This document shows positions 51,884 to 60,108 of a stretch of DNA of 64,000 nucleotides, in pieces. The notes beneath the pieces were generated by a model, which ran no database searches, had not been told where the DNA came from, and was given only the letters and a program-made list of their open reading frames with translations. Origin of the DNA: Streptomyces sp. NRRL S-244 (GTDB lineage: Bacteria; Actinomycetota; Actinomycetes; Streptomycetales; Streptomycetaceae); assembly GCF_000717915.1 (NCBI RefSeq), contig NZ_JOCX01000007.1, positions 62,001-126,000 of the forward strand, in the 5' to 3' direction. The translations under genes and the position numbers were made by a program. Every line of letters starts with the position of its first letter. Within the stretch, counting starts at the first letter, position 1.

Positions 51884-53221
51884 TCAGTCCCCGATGTCGC
51901 GGCGGCGGAAGTCGTCCAGGGTTTCGCGGCGTACGAGGAGCCGGGCCGTGCCGTGGTCGACGGCGACGACCGGGGGACGGCCGACCATGTTGTAGCCGGA
52001 GGCCATGGACAGCTGGTAGGCGCCCGCCACCGGCACGGCGAGCAGGTCTCCCGGGTGGACGTCCCCGGGGAGTTCGACGTCGGCGGCGAGGATGTCCCCC
52101 GCCTCGCAGTGCCGGCCGACCACCGTGGCCGTACAGGGCCCCGCGGTGGAGTGGCGGCCGATCAGGCGGGGCGCGTACCGGACCCCGTACAACGCCGGCC
52201 GCGGGTTGTCGCTCATGCCGCCGTCCACGGCCACGAACACCCGCTCCCCGGTGTGTTTCACCGCGAGGACCCGGTACAGGGCCACGCCCGCCGGACCGGC
52301 GATCGCCCGGCCCGGCTCGATGGCGAGCCGGGGCACGGGCAGCCCGGCCGCCGCGCAGCTCTCGACGAGCTCGCTGCGCAGCCGGCCGGCCAGGGCCGTG
52401 AGGTCGAGCGCGGGTTCGCCCGGGCAGTACGCGATGCCGTGGCCGCCGCCCATGTCGAGCTCGGGGAGCGTGACGCCGTGGGCGTCGCGGATGCGGGCCA
52501 TCAGGCCGACCACGCGGCGCACCGCCGTCAGGTACGGCTTCACGTCGGTGATCTGGGAGCCGATGTGGCAGTGCAGCCCGACGAGTTCGAGCTGCGGCTG
52601 GCCCAGGATGCGGGTGACGGCGTGCTGCGCCGAGCCGTCGGTGAGGGACAGGCCGAACTTCTGGCCGTCGGTGCCGGTGCGGATCTTCTCGTGGCCGCCG
52701 GCCGAGATGCCGGGGACGACGCGGACCAGGACCTTCTGGTGTCCGCCCGGGCCGACGGCGGCGGCGAGGCGGGCGATCTCGGACGGGCTGTCGATGACGA
52801 TCCGGCCGACGCCGAGCCGCAGGGCGGTCTCGATGTCGCGGGGCGATTTGGCGTTCCCGTGCAGGAGGATGCGGTCCGGCGGGAATCCGGCGGTGACGGC
52901 GAGTTCGAGCTCGCCGGCCGAGCAGACGTCGAGCCCGAGGCCCTCCTCGGCGACCCAGTGGACCATGGCGCGGGAGAGGAAGGCCTTGGCGGCGTAGAGC
53001 ACTTCGGCGTCGGGGAAGGCGTCGCGGTAGGTGCGGCAGCGGGCTCGTACCTCGCCCTCGTCCAGTACGTACGCCGGGGTGTCGAAGCGGTCGGCGATCT
53101 CGGTCAGCGGGACCCCGCCGACGGCGAGGCTCCCGTGCGGCAGCCGGGTCGTCGACGCCGGCCAGACGGACAGCTCGTCCGCGGAGTCCGCGGCGATCTC
53201 GGACAGGGTGACGGTGGTCAT
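51884..53221 (-). CDS. Diaminopimelate decarboxylase-like PLP enzyme
   Basis: This 445-residue fold-type III decarboxylase has the PLP lysine in YAAKAFLS, the substrate-binding region GLHCHIGSQ, the GGGHGI phosphate loop, EPGRAI, and CEAGDILA (active-site Cys). It should decarboxylate meso-diaminopimelate to lysine, or a related amino acid. The essential lysA is usually beside other biosynthetic genes; here only a SAV_915-like gene adjoins, so this may be an accessory paralogue. The upstream gene's stop lies 13 nt from its start. Confidence 0.9.
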   Translation of the reverse strand: MTTVTLSEIAADSADELSVWPASTTRLPHGSLAVGGVPLTEIADRFDTPAYVLDEGEVRARCRTYRDAFPDAEVLYAAKAFLSRAMVHWVAEEGLGLDVCSAGELELAVTAGFPPDRILLHGNAKSPRDIETALRLGVGRIVIDSPSEIARLAAAVGPGGHQKVLVRVVPGISAGGHEKIRTGTDGQKFGLSLTDGSAQHAVTRILGQPQLELVGLHCHIGSQITDVKPYLTAVRRVVGLMARIRDAHGVTLPELDMGGGHGIAYCPGEPALDLTALAGRLRSELVESCAAAGLPVPRLAIEPGRAIAGPAGVALYRVLAVKHTGERVFVAVDGGMSDNPRPALYGVRYAPRLIGRHSTAGPCTATVVGRHCEAGDILAADVELPGDVHPGDLLAVPVAGAYQLSMASGYNMVGRPPVVAVDHGTARLLVRRETLDDFRRRDIGD

Positions 53222-53234
53222 GGGACTCCTCCCC

Positions 53235-53594
53235 TCAGACGGCCTGGGCCGGGAACCGGCCCGGCCGCAGCGGCGCCGCGGCGGCGGCCGGAGCCGCCGG
53301 AGCGGCCGCCGGAGCCGACAGCGTCGGGTCGACGGTGATCAGGTCCGCGCCGAGCGGTTCGCACAGCTCCCGCAGCACGGACTCCGACAGCCGGATGTAG
53401 CCCTGGCCCTCACCGAGGGTGGCGGCCAGCAGATCCGTGCGGGTGAAGCCCACGGCCGTACGGGCGCCCAGTGGAGTGCGGAACAGGCGGATCACCGCCT
53501 CCGCTCCTCTTCCCGGCCGGACGGGCACGTACAGGAGCCCGGCCGGGACCCGTTCCTCGGGCTCGGGATCGTCTTCGTACCGGAACAGACACAT
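53235..53594 (-). CDS. SAV_915-like small protein
   Basis: This 119-residue protein (MCLFRYEDDPEPEERVPAGLLYVPVRPG...) has a conserved ~85-residue domain and an Ala/Pro-rich tail. I recall similar actinomycete proteins named after SAV_915; function unknown. GGGAGGG precedes the ATG. It is 13 nt upstream of the decarboxylase gene on the same strand, so the two likely form an operon. The 243-nt stretch between its start and the transporter gene (53595-53837) has no visible element. Confidence 0.75.
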   Translation of the reverse strand: MCLFRYEDDPEPEERVPAGLLYVPVRPGRGAEAVIRLFRTPLGARTAVGFTRTDLLAATLGEGQGYIRLSESVLRELCEPLGADLITVDPTLSAPAAAPAAPAAAAAPLRPGRFPAQAV

Positions 53595-53837
53595 GGGGCC
53601 CTCCCTGAGGAACCGCAAGAGGCGACTGGTGGCGCCCCGAGTGCGGGGAGGCAGTCCGGGGCGCGACTCCGAAGCTATCCCCGCCTCCGGCCCCCGCGCG
53701 CGGGTCCCTGACGCCACCTTGACGGGAAACGGCCCACTCCATACACGCCGCTGACGCGCTCCCGGCCCCGGCATCAAGGCACCGTCAGGGATTGCGCCCC
53801 GGCCGCCGGAAGCCCGCCGGCATTCCCCCGGCCGGTG

Positions 53838-54941
53838 TCAGCCCGCCCGGCCCGCGTGGTGGGCCAGGGCGGCGTGCGGGTCCTCGCGATCGGCGGTGTC
53901 GGTGTGATCGATGTGCACGGTGGCCGCGGTCAGCCGGGGGACGGCGTGGATCAGCGCGTGCTCGGCCTCGACGGCCAGGGCGTGCGCCTGCACCACCGTG
54001 AGGTGCGGGTCGACGACGATGTCGGCCTCGGCCCGCAGCGCGTGCCCGATCCACCGCATGCGGACCTGCCCGGTGCCCCGTACGCCGGCCACGCCGAGCA
54101 GCGCGCCGTGCGCGGTGTCGACCAGGGCCGGATCGACCGAATCCATGAGCCGCCGGCAGACCTCGCGCGCGGCGTCGCGCACCACCATGAGGATGGCCGC
54201 GGTGATGAGCAGGCCGACGATCGGGTCGGCGCTCTTCCAGCCGATCGCGGCGCCGCCCGCGCCGAGCAGGACGGCGAGCGAGGTGAACCCGTCCGTACGG
54301 GCGTGCAGGCCGTCGGCGACGAGCGCCGCGGAACCGATCCGGCGGCCGGTGCGGATCCGCTGCCGGGCCACCCACTCGTTGCCGAGGAAGCCGACCACCG
54401 CGGCGCCCGCGACCGCCCAGAGCTGGCTGATCTCGCGGGGGTGCAGGAGCCGGTCCACGGCCTGGTATGCGGTGAGGGCGCAGGAGGCCGCGATCGTGAG
54501 CACGACGACGATGCCGGCCAGGTCCTCCGCGCGGCCGTAGCCGTACGTGTAGCGGCGGTTCGCCGCCCGCCGCCCGAGTACGAACGCGATGCCGAGGGGA
54601 ACGGCGGTGAGCGCGTCGGCGGCGTTGTGGACGGTGTCGCCGAGCAGGGCCACCGACCCGGACAGGGCGACGACGCCGGCCTGGACGGCCGTGGTCAGGC
54701 CCAGGACCCCCAGGGACAGCCACAGCGTGCGCATGCCCTGCCGGGAGGTCTCCATCGCCGGGTCCACCTTGGCCGCCGGCTCGTGGCCGTGCGGGGTGAA
54801 CGCGTGCGCCAGATGGCCGAGCCGGTGTCCCAGTCGGTGTCGCAACCGGTGCCCCAGCCGGTTCCGCAGCGGCGCCCCGGAGGATCCGTCGTGGCGCTCG
54901 TGGCGCTCGTGGCGCTCGTGGCGCTCGTGGTGGTGGCTCAC
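53838..54941 (-). CDS. Cation diffusion facilitator (metal efflux transporter)
   Basis: This 367-residue transporter has six transmembrane segments (residues ~70-275) with the metal-site motifs LLGDTVHNAADAL (TM2) and HARTDGFTSLAVL (TM5), and a C-terminal ferredoxin-like cytoplasmic domain. It should export Zn2+, Co2+ or similar ions. The N-terminus is His-rich (SHHHERHERHERHERH), encoded by a 9-bp repeat, and probably gathers metal. The GTG start at 54941 is chosen since the upstream reading frame is low complexity; ribosome site is weak. Confidence 0.88.
   Translation of the reverse strand: MSHHHERHERHERHERHDGSSGAPLRNRLGHRLRHRLGHRLGHLAHAFTPHGHEPAAKVDPAMETSRQGMRTLWLSLGVLGLTTAVQAGVVALSGSVALLGDTVHNAADALTAVPLGIAFVLGRRAANRRYTYGYGRAEDLAGIVVVLTIAASCALTAYQAVDRLLHPREISQLWAVAGAAVVGFLGNEWVARQRIRTGRRIGSAALVADGLHARTDGFTSLAVLLGAGGAAIGWKSADPIVGLLITAAILMVVRDAAREVCRRLMDSVDPALVDTAHGALLGVAGVRGTGQVRMRWIGHALRAEADIVVDPHLTVVQAHALAVEAEHALIHAVPRLTAATVHIDHTDTADREDPHAALAHHAGRAG
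54891..54926. repeat. 9-bp tandem repeat encoding His-Glu-Arg
   Basis: Four perfect GTGGCGCTC units (minus strand GAGCGCCAC) encode the repeated HER motif in the transporter N-terminus. Unit number changes would add or remove metal-binding histidines in frame. Confidence 0.85.
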
Positions 54942-55021
54942 GGCGTGCTCGCTTTCGACGAGGACGACAGGGAACGGGTGGGCTCGACCCTCCGCCCACC
55001 CGCCCATTGTGTCCCCGGCCG

Positions 55022-55279
55022 TCAGCGGGAGCGTACGGCCGCGTCCAACTGCTCGGCGGACCGTGCCAGGCCGGCCGCCGCCGTCGCGCAGCGGTCGGCC
55101 AGGGCCTCGATCCGCCACCGGAAGGCCTCGGCCTGCGGACCCTTCCAGTCCAGCGCCACGGCCCCCGCCCGCAGCCGCTCCGCGTGCCGCAGCAGCGCCG
55201 CGGAGTGGGCCCGCAGCCCCTCCGCGGGTTCGTACCGCCGTGCATCCCGCTCCGTGCGCGGCGCCGGGATGGCCGTCAC
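55022..55279 (-). CDS. Small WXG100-like helical protein
   Basis: This 85-residue protein is a two-helix design with a central W-x-G (DWKGPQAEAFRWRIEAL) and coiled-coil heptads on both sides, as in WXG100 proteins exported by type VII secretion. It begins with GTG overlapping the stop of the dioxygenase gene by 4 nt. No EccC or other secretion genes lie in the window. It might be a partner or an exported toxin chaperone; a cytoplasmic role with the dioxygenase is also possible. Confidence 0.65.
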   Translation of the reverse strand: MTAIPAPRTERDARRYEPAEGLRAHSAALLRHAERLRAGAVALDWKGPQAEAFRWRIEALADRCATAAAGLARSAEQLDAAVRSR

Positions 55280-57186
55280 AGGGTCCTCCACGGGGCGAAG
55301 GCGTTGGTCACGCCGTCGAGGGCCGGGGCCAGTTCGGGGTGGTGGCGCAGGAGGACGGAGACCATGCCGTTGCGGTCCACCCACTCCAGGCCCTCCGCCG
55401 AGTACACCTCCGGCCGGTAGTCGGTGGTGAAGAAGCGGTCGCTCTTCAGCCGCCTGCTCGCCATCAGGATGAAGATCCGGAACAGCGAGTCGCTGAAGCC
55501 GAACCCGGCCGGCCGTGGCTCGGCGAGATTGCCGACCAGCGTGTCCACCCGGTCGAGGCGCCCCTCGTACAGCTCCTTCAGCAGCGGAGTGTCGCCCGGA
55601 TGCCCGCCCGTCAGCTCCTCGAAGGAGGTGACCGGCCGCTTGCGCAGCATCTGCCGGTACGCGTTGTAGCGGGGGATCCCGCGCTCGCGGTCCCGCAGGA
55701 TGTCGACGGTGCCCAGATCGATGTGCTCGCCGGTGAGCCGGGCCAGATTGCGCAGCGCGTCCGGGTGGTTGTGCAGTACGAGGGCCCCGGGGTGGGCCGT
55801 GCCGAAGCTGTAGAAGAGGTCGCTCATGCCGTACGCGTCGACCGCCTTGCGGGTGGTCGCGCCCTGCATGTCGTCGAACCCGATGGTCGCGCGGACGGTG
55901 CCCGCGCGGTGGTCCCGTACGGCGAGCTCGTCCGGGATCAGCGGGTGCAGCCGGTACGCGGAGACGAACTCCTCCGTCATCGAGAACGGCGCCGCGTGGT
56001 GGTCGGTCGCGGAGCCGAGGATTCCGCTGAGCATCTCGCCCTTGCCGACGCGCCCGTACGTCCGGCTGACCCAGCGCGGCAGCACCCCGTACCAGTTGGC
56101 GTCCATCGCGCGCCGCAGCACCGGGGTGTCGAGGATGCCCGGCGTCCACTCCACCGTGTGGATCTTCGCCATCAGCGCGGTGTTGACCAGCCGCGCGGTG
56201 TGGAAGAGCCGCTCGTCGTCCCAGGTCGGGTAGTGGGCGCGCAGGTAGTCGCAGATCGCGTTGTGCTCCTTGGCGAACAGCGTGTGCAGCAGCGACAGGC
56301 CCGCCCAGTAGTCGCTGTTCATGCCGGTCCAGTCCAGGCAGGAGTTCCCCGGCCGCGGATCGGCGGGCAGCCGGCCGTCCTCGACGATCAGCCGTCCGTG
56401 CTCGCCCGTGCGCAGCGCCCGGCAGCGGGCCTCGTCGGAGCCGTAGATCTGCGACCCGTCCCACCAGTGCGTGACGGTGTTCTCGTACGTGGGCGGCGCG
56501 TCGGCGGCGGTGTGCGCGACCGGGTCGGGGCGGGTGCGGTTCACGCGCATCGGGCAGCCGCCACCGTGCTCGGCCCAGTCGTCGTCCTCGGCGAGCGGGA
56601 CGGTGAACGGCTCGGCCTCCTCGTTGTCGCCGTGGTTGGCCCAGCCGTGGTTCTCGAACTGGATCCAGGCGGCGGCCAGCAGGTTGAGGGTGGGCGCCGG
56701 CACGAACCCCTTGCGGGCCAGCAGCTGCCTGCTGATCTCGCGCGGGCTCGGCGACATCAGCTCCTCTTCGGAGTCCGGGAAGGCCAGGTGCAGCGGGGCG
56801 TTGCGGTCGAGCCGGGTGCCGACCCGGCCCATGTCCTCGTCGTACGGGTCGTAGCCCGAGCCGTCGTACGAGCGGAAGGGCGCGAGCGCGGCGGTCGGAC
56901 GCCGCCGGTGCTCACCGCCCGCGCCGTAGGTGTCGTACAGGTTCTTGCGGCGCAGGTCGTCGCGGAGCACCCGGAGGTTCAGCAGCCCGAGGGGGAGCGG
57001 CAGTTCGTGCCACTCGCGGGTGCGGTTGACGCGGGCGAAGGCGGCCGAGCCGAGGCGTTCGAGGAGCCCGGGCGGGCCGTACGAGGGCGACTGGCCGGGG
57101 TGGGCGGCCTGCGCGGGGACGCCCGCGGCCGCCGGGGTCCGACGGCTCGGGGCCGCGCTCGGCTCGGTGGAGGTGGTGTCGGTCAT
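55276..57186 (-). CDS. Alpha-dioxygenase/cyclooxygenase-family haem peroxidase
   Basis: This 636-residue protein belongs to the animal-haem-peroxidase superfamily on the plant alpha-dioxygenase side. The distal region is FENHGWANH (residues 178-185). KIHTVEWTPGILDT (341-354) and ANWYG (363-367) match alpha-dioxygenase blocks. YRLHPLIPD (411-419) holds the catalytic Tyr411 and proximal His414, the same Y-x-x-H as cyclooxygenase and alpha-dioxygenase. It should add O2 to the alpha carbon of a fatty acid. There is no signal peptide. It is 8 nt after the lipase stop... in the same operon. Confidence 0.85.
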   Translation of the reverse strand: MTDTTSTEPSAAPSRRTPAAAGVPAQAAHPGQSPSYGPPGLLERLGSAAFARVNRTREWHELPLPLGLLNLRVLRDDLRRKNLYDTYGAGGEHRRRPTAALAPFRSYDGSGYDPYDEDMGRVGTRLDRNAPLHLAFPDSEEELMSPSPREISRQLLARKGFVPAPTLNLLAAAWIQFENHGWANHGDNEEAEPFTVPLAEDDDWAEHGGGCPMRVNRTRPDPVAHTAADAPPTYENTVTHWWDGSQIYGSDEARCRALRTGEHGRLIVEDGRLPADPRPGNSCLDWTGMNSDYWAGLSLLHTLFAKEHNAICDYLRAHYPTWDDERLFHTARLVNTALMAKIHTVEWTPGILDTPVLRRAMDANWYGVLPRWVSRTYGRVGKGEMLSGILGSATDHHAAPFSMTEEFVSAYRLHPLIPDELAVRDHRAGTVRATIGFDDMQGATTRKAVDAYGMSDLFYSFGTAHPGALVLHNHPDALRNLARLTGEHIDLGTVDILRDRERGIPRYNAYRQMLRKRPVTSFEELTGGHPGDTPLLKELYEGRLDRVDTLVGNLAEPRPAGFGFSDSLFRIFILMASRRLKSDRFFTTDYRPEVYSAEGLEWVDRNGMVSVLLRHHPELAPALDGVTNAFAPWRTL

Positions 57187-57194
57187 GGTGTTCC

Positions 57195-58550
57195 TCAGCG
57201 GTCGTAGAGCCGGAAGAAGCGGGCGGCGGTCACCCGGCCCCGGAAGGGCGCGAGGTCGGCGTCGACGCGGGCGCTCGCCTCGGGGACCGTGTGTTCGAGG
57301 TTGTGCGCGTACCGCTCCGCGGCATGGCACAGCGGGAAGGAGTGCGTGTCGTCGGTCCAGGTGAACTCGGTGAACTGCTCGGGCAGTGCGTACGCGGAGA
57401 CCGAGGAGCGGCCCTCCAGGCTCGGCACCACGTCGTGCTCGTTGACCAGCGAGTACACCCGGGTCCGCGGATCGGCCGGGCGCTTGCCGTCGATGGGGGA
57501 GCCGATCGCGACGACGTGCGTGACCTGGTGGATCCCGCAGAAGTCCCGGTCGGCGGCCAGGTTCATGGCGGTGATCCCGCCCAGGCTGTGGCCCACCAGG
57601 GCCAGTTCGCAGCCCGAGGGGATCAGCCGGCGCAGCGCTTTGGAGACGGCCCTGGAGTACGGGGTGGCGGGCCGCGCGACGGCGTGGACGGCGCCCAGCA
57701 GGTCCTGGGGGCTCTTGTCGCTGACACCGGACATGCCGGCGAGCTGGACCACGTACCGCTGGACGCCGTCGGGACCCACGACCTGCTGGACCAGCAGCGT
57801 TCCGTCGGTCCCCACGGCGCCGATGTTGCGGACGTACCCGGCGATCGTGCCGGTCGTGTCGAGGCGCTCGGCGAGTGCGGGGGAGGGGACGAGAGGTTCG
57901 GCGCGGCCCCGCCCCCGGTCGAGGAAGGCCCAGACCCGTCCGCTCACGCCGAGGACCGGCTCGGCGCCGGCCAGGGTGCGGCCGGTGGCGATCTCCCAGC
58001 CCGCCCCGTCGTTGAGCGGGTTCTCGTCGGTGAGGGCGTTCCACGCCAGGATGTCGGCGAAGGCGGGGGCCAGCAGGGCGAAGGTGCGCTCGGCGCCCTT
58101 GGTGCCGAGGAGCGAGCGGAAGACGCGGACCGCCTCGCGCGGCCGGTCCCCCTCGACGGCCCGCAGCACGCGCGCGGTGTCCGGGTCGCCGAGCAGTTCC
58201 GGGTGGGTCACGGCGGCGGCCCGGATGCGGGCCTTGAGGCCCGTCACGGCCAGGCTGACCGCAAGGCTCTCCCGGCTGGTGAACACCCCGGCGAGCCAGC
58301 CGATCCGGGCCAGACCGCGGCCGCGCGGCGCCCAGCCCAGCCCCTTGGGGTCGGTGATCGTCCGCAGCAGGGTGCGCCAGGCGGCGCCTCCGCGGGCGGC
58401 GCGCGGCAGCCGGGTGCCGAGGGCCAGTTCGGAGGCGTACCGGGAGGCGTCCCCCACTCCTTCGGCGGCTTCCGCGAGCACGCGGCACAGGTGGTGCAGG
58501 GAGCCGGTCTCCGGTTCGTGCCCGGTGACGGCGGTCGTGGCATCGGTCAT
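57195..58550 (-). CDS. Class 3-type lipase (alpha/beta hydrolase)
   Basis: This 451-residue protein has the nucleophile elbow GHSLGG (in ELALVGHSLGGITAMNL), an aspartate in VNEHDVVPSLEG and a histidine in DDTHSF or HAAERYAHN, the triad of the class 3 lipase/DAGL type. The N-terminal 200 residues form a helical domain without a known family. No secretion signal is seen, so it may act on internal membrane or storage lipids. It lies between the P450 and dioxygenase genes, 8 nt from the latter, and could supply free fatty acids to both. Confidence 0.85.
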   Translation of the reverse strand: MTDATTAVTGHEPETGSLHHLCRVLAEAAEGVGDASRYASELALGTRLPRAARGGAAWRTLLRTITDPKGLGWAPRGRGLARIGWLAGVFTSRESLAVSLAVTGLKARIRAAAVTHPELLGDPDTARVLRAVEGDRPREAVRVFRSLLGTKGAERTFALLAPAFADILAWNALTDENPLNDGAGWEIATGRTLAGAEPVLGVSGRVWAFLDRGRGRAEPLVPSPALAERLDTTGTIAGYVRNIGAVGTDGTLLVQQVVGPDGVQRYVVQLAGMSGVSDKSPQDLLGAVHAVARPATPYSRAVSKALRRLIPSGCELALVGHSLGGITAMNLAADRDFCGIHQVTHVVAIGSPIDGKRPADPRTRVYSLVNEHDVVPSLEGRSSVSAYALPEQFTEFTWTDDTHSFPLCHAAERYAHNLEHTVPEASARVDADLAPFRGRVTAARFFRLYDR

Positions 58551-58586
58551 GCGGGTGCCCTCCGGGGCATGGTGGGTTTCGGGTGG

Positions 58587-58640
58587 CGGGCCGCACGTGC
58601 GGTGCGGGCCGCACGTGCGGCGCGGGCCGCACGTGCGGCG
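58587..58640. repeat. Three tandem 18-bp units, each with a 12-bp palindrome
   Basis: Three copies of an 18-bp unit (CGGG plus CCGCACGTGCGG plus 2 variable bases) lie head to tail. Each contains the perfect palindrome CCGCACGTGCGG. The array sits in the 130-nt gap between the P450 and lipase genes, ending 37 nt upstream of the lipase start, and may be an operator array or an RNA-level signal within the operon. Confidence 0.85.
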
Positions 58641-58680
58641 CGGGCCCGGCGGGCGGCCGGACCCGCGCCGCCGGACGTGC

Positions 58681-60108
58681 TCAGCGCAGGGCGAGGGTGA
58701 GCCGGATACCGGCCGAGGCGAGGATCCCGGGCAGCGGACGGCAGGGGTCCACCGCGGGCCTGCCGCCGGTGACCCGGTGGCCCCGAAGCACCGCCGCGGT
58801 CAGCACCGCCGCCGTCAGCACGCCCAGGTGCTCACCCGGGCAGCGCCCGCCGCCATGGCTGAACGGCGCCATCCGGATGTCCTGCGCCGCCCCGGACCGC
58901 AGCCACCGGGCAGGCACGAACTGGTGGGCCGCGGGAACGTGTTCGGGATCCCGCTGATGGAACAGGGCGGGCACCAGCACCGCCGTCCCCGCCGGATAGT
59001 GCACCCCGCGCCACTCGGTCTCGGCCCGGGTGACCCGTACGAGGTCCGGCACGATCGGGAACAGCCGCAGGGTCTCCTCCACGCAGGCCCGCAGCCGGGG
59101 CAGTTCCGCGCCCCCGCCGTCGACCTCGGCCCGCAGGGCCTCCTGCTCGGCCGGATGCGCGGCGAGCAGCAGCAGGGTACGGGCCACGATCGGGGCGACG
59201 GTGTCGAGGGCGAGCAGCCAGTGGTGGGCCTGGCCCACCGCGTCCAGCGCGGCGGCGTCCGGTCCCTTGGCGGCCGGGTGGTTGCGGGCGAGCGCGGTCA
59301 GGGTGTGCGGTTCGGCGCGGGCGGCGTACTGCTCGACGCGGGCGGCGGCCTTGCGGTAGAGCGCCTCCGCGGCCGCGGCACGCCCCCTGCGCATCCGCAT
59401 CCAGTTCGACTCCTCGCGGATCGCGAGCAGCCACCGGGCGAGCTCCTCGTCCCCCGCGGCCGCGTCGCCGAGGACCATCCGGCGCCCGATCCGGGCCACC
59501 GTGCGCCGCAGCAGCGGGAAGTCCAGCTCGGCGCCCTGGATCAGGGCGGGCGCCTCCTGCGCGATCACCGCCCGGAACTCCTCGCACGAGGGGTGCACCG
59601 GCCGGTCGGCGGCGAGCACCTCGTCGTTGACGCGCCGGCGCTCCTCGCGGGTGTCGCCGTGGGAGCAGATGACGCCCGTGGGCTCCAGCAGCGACAGCCC
59701 CTTGTACTTGTCGGGCGCGTCCATGGCGAGGGTGCGCACGGGCAGTTCGTAGAACCGCCGGACGTCGGCGTGGTCCAGCAGGACCAGCAGCGGCCCGGAC
59801 AGGCCGCGCACCTCGACGGGCGCCCCGCCGTGCCGGGCGCGCATGGCGCGCAGCGTCGCCGCCGACCAGCCCTGCTGGCCGAGGGCCGCCTGCGCCGCCA
59901 CCACCCGGGGTCGCAGGTGGAAGGCCCCGCGCACGAACGCGGGCAGCGTGTGGGTGGCGGCGAAGCGGACGGCCTCGGCGCGCCCGGCCCGGGCTGGCCG
60001 GGGTACGGGGAGGGAGGCGGAGCCGGTGTCCGCGGCTTGGTCCGGGATCCCGGCGGCCGCGGTGGTGTTCTCTTCGGCGGCCTCGGAGCGGGCCACGGAC
60101 TCGGTCAT
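58681..60108 (-). CDS. Cytochrome P450
   Basis: This 475-residue P450 has K-helix EETLRLFP (E-x-x-R), the F-x-P-x-R region (FVPARWL) and haem loop FSHGGGRCPGEHLG with Cys423. The I-helix has LALDTVAP instead of the classic A-G-x-D-T, suggesting changed oxygen activation. It is not next to a ferredoxin, so it may use H2O2 or a general redox partner. In this operon it could hydroxylate a fatty acid, possibly at C-alpha. It overlaps the oxidase gene by 4 nt (ATGA). Confidence 0.9.
   Translation of the reverse strand: MTESVARSEAAEENTTAAAGIPDQAADTGSASLPVPRPARAGRAEAVRFAATHTLPAFVRGAFHLRPRVVAAQAALGQQGWSAATLRAMRARHGGAPVEVRGLSGPLLVLLDHADVRRFYELPVRTLAMDAPDKYKGLSLLEPTGVICSHGDTREERRRVNDEVLAADRPVHPSCEEFRAVIAQEAPALIQGAELDFPLLRRTVARIGRRMVLGDAAAGDEELARWLLAIREESNWMRMRRGRAAAAEALYRKAAARVEQYAARAEPHTLTALARNHPAAKGPDAAALDAVGQAHHWLLALDTVAPIVARTLLLLAAHPAEQEALRAEVDGGGAELPRLRACVEETLRLFPIVPDLVRVTRAETEWRGVHYPAGTAVLVPALFHQRDPEHVPAAHQFVPARWLRSGAAQDIRMAPFSHGGGRCPGEHLGVLTAAVLTAAVLRGHRVTGGRPAVDPCRPLPGILASAGIRLTLALR

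Noticed and set aside
50116..53594. Polyketide tailoring cluster around the FAD monooxygenase
   Set aside because: Neighbours are a TetR/DUF4386 pair and a diaminopimelate-decarboxylase-like gene, without any scaffold-forming enzyme.
58587..58640. CRISPR or integron-type recombination sites
   Set aside because: Three 18-bp units without spacers, cas or integrase genes; an operator or RNA element fits better.
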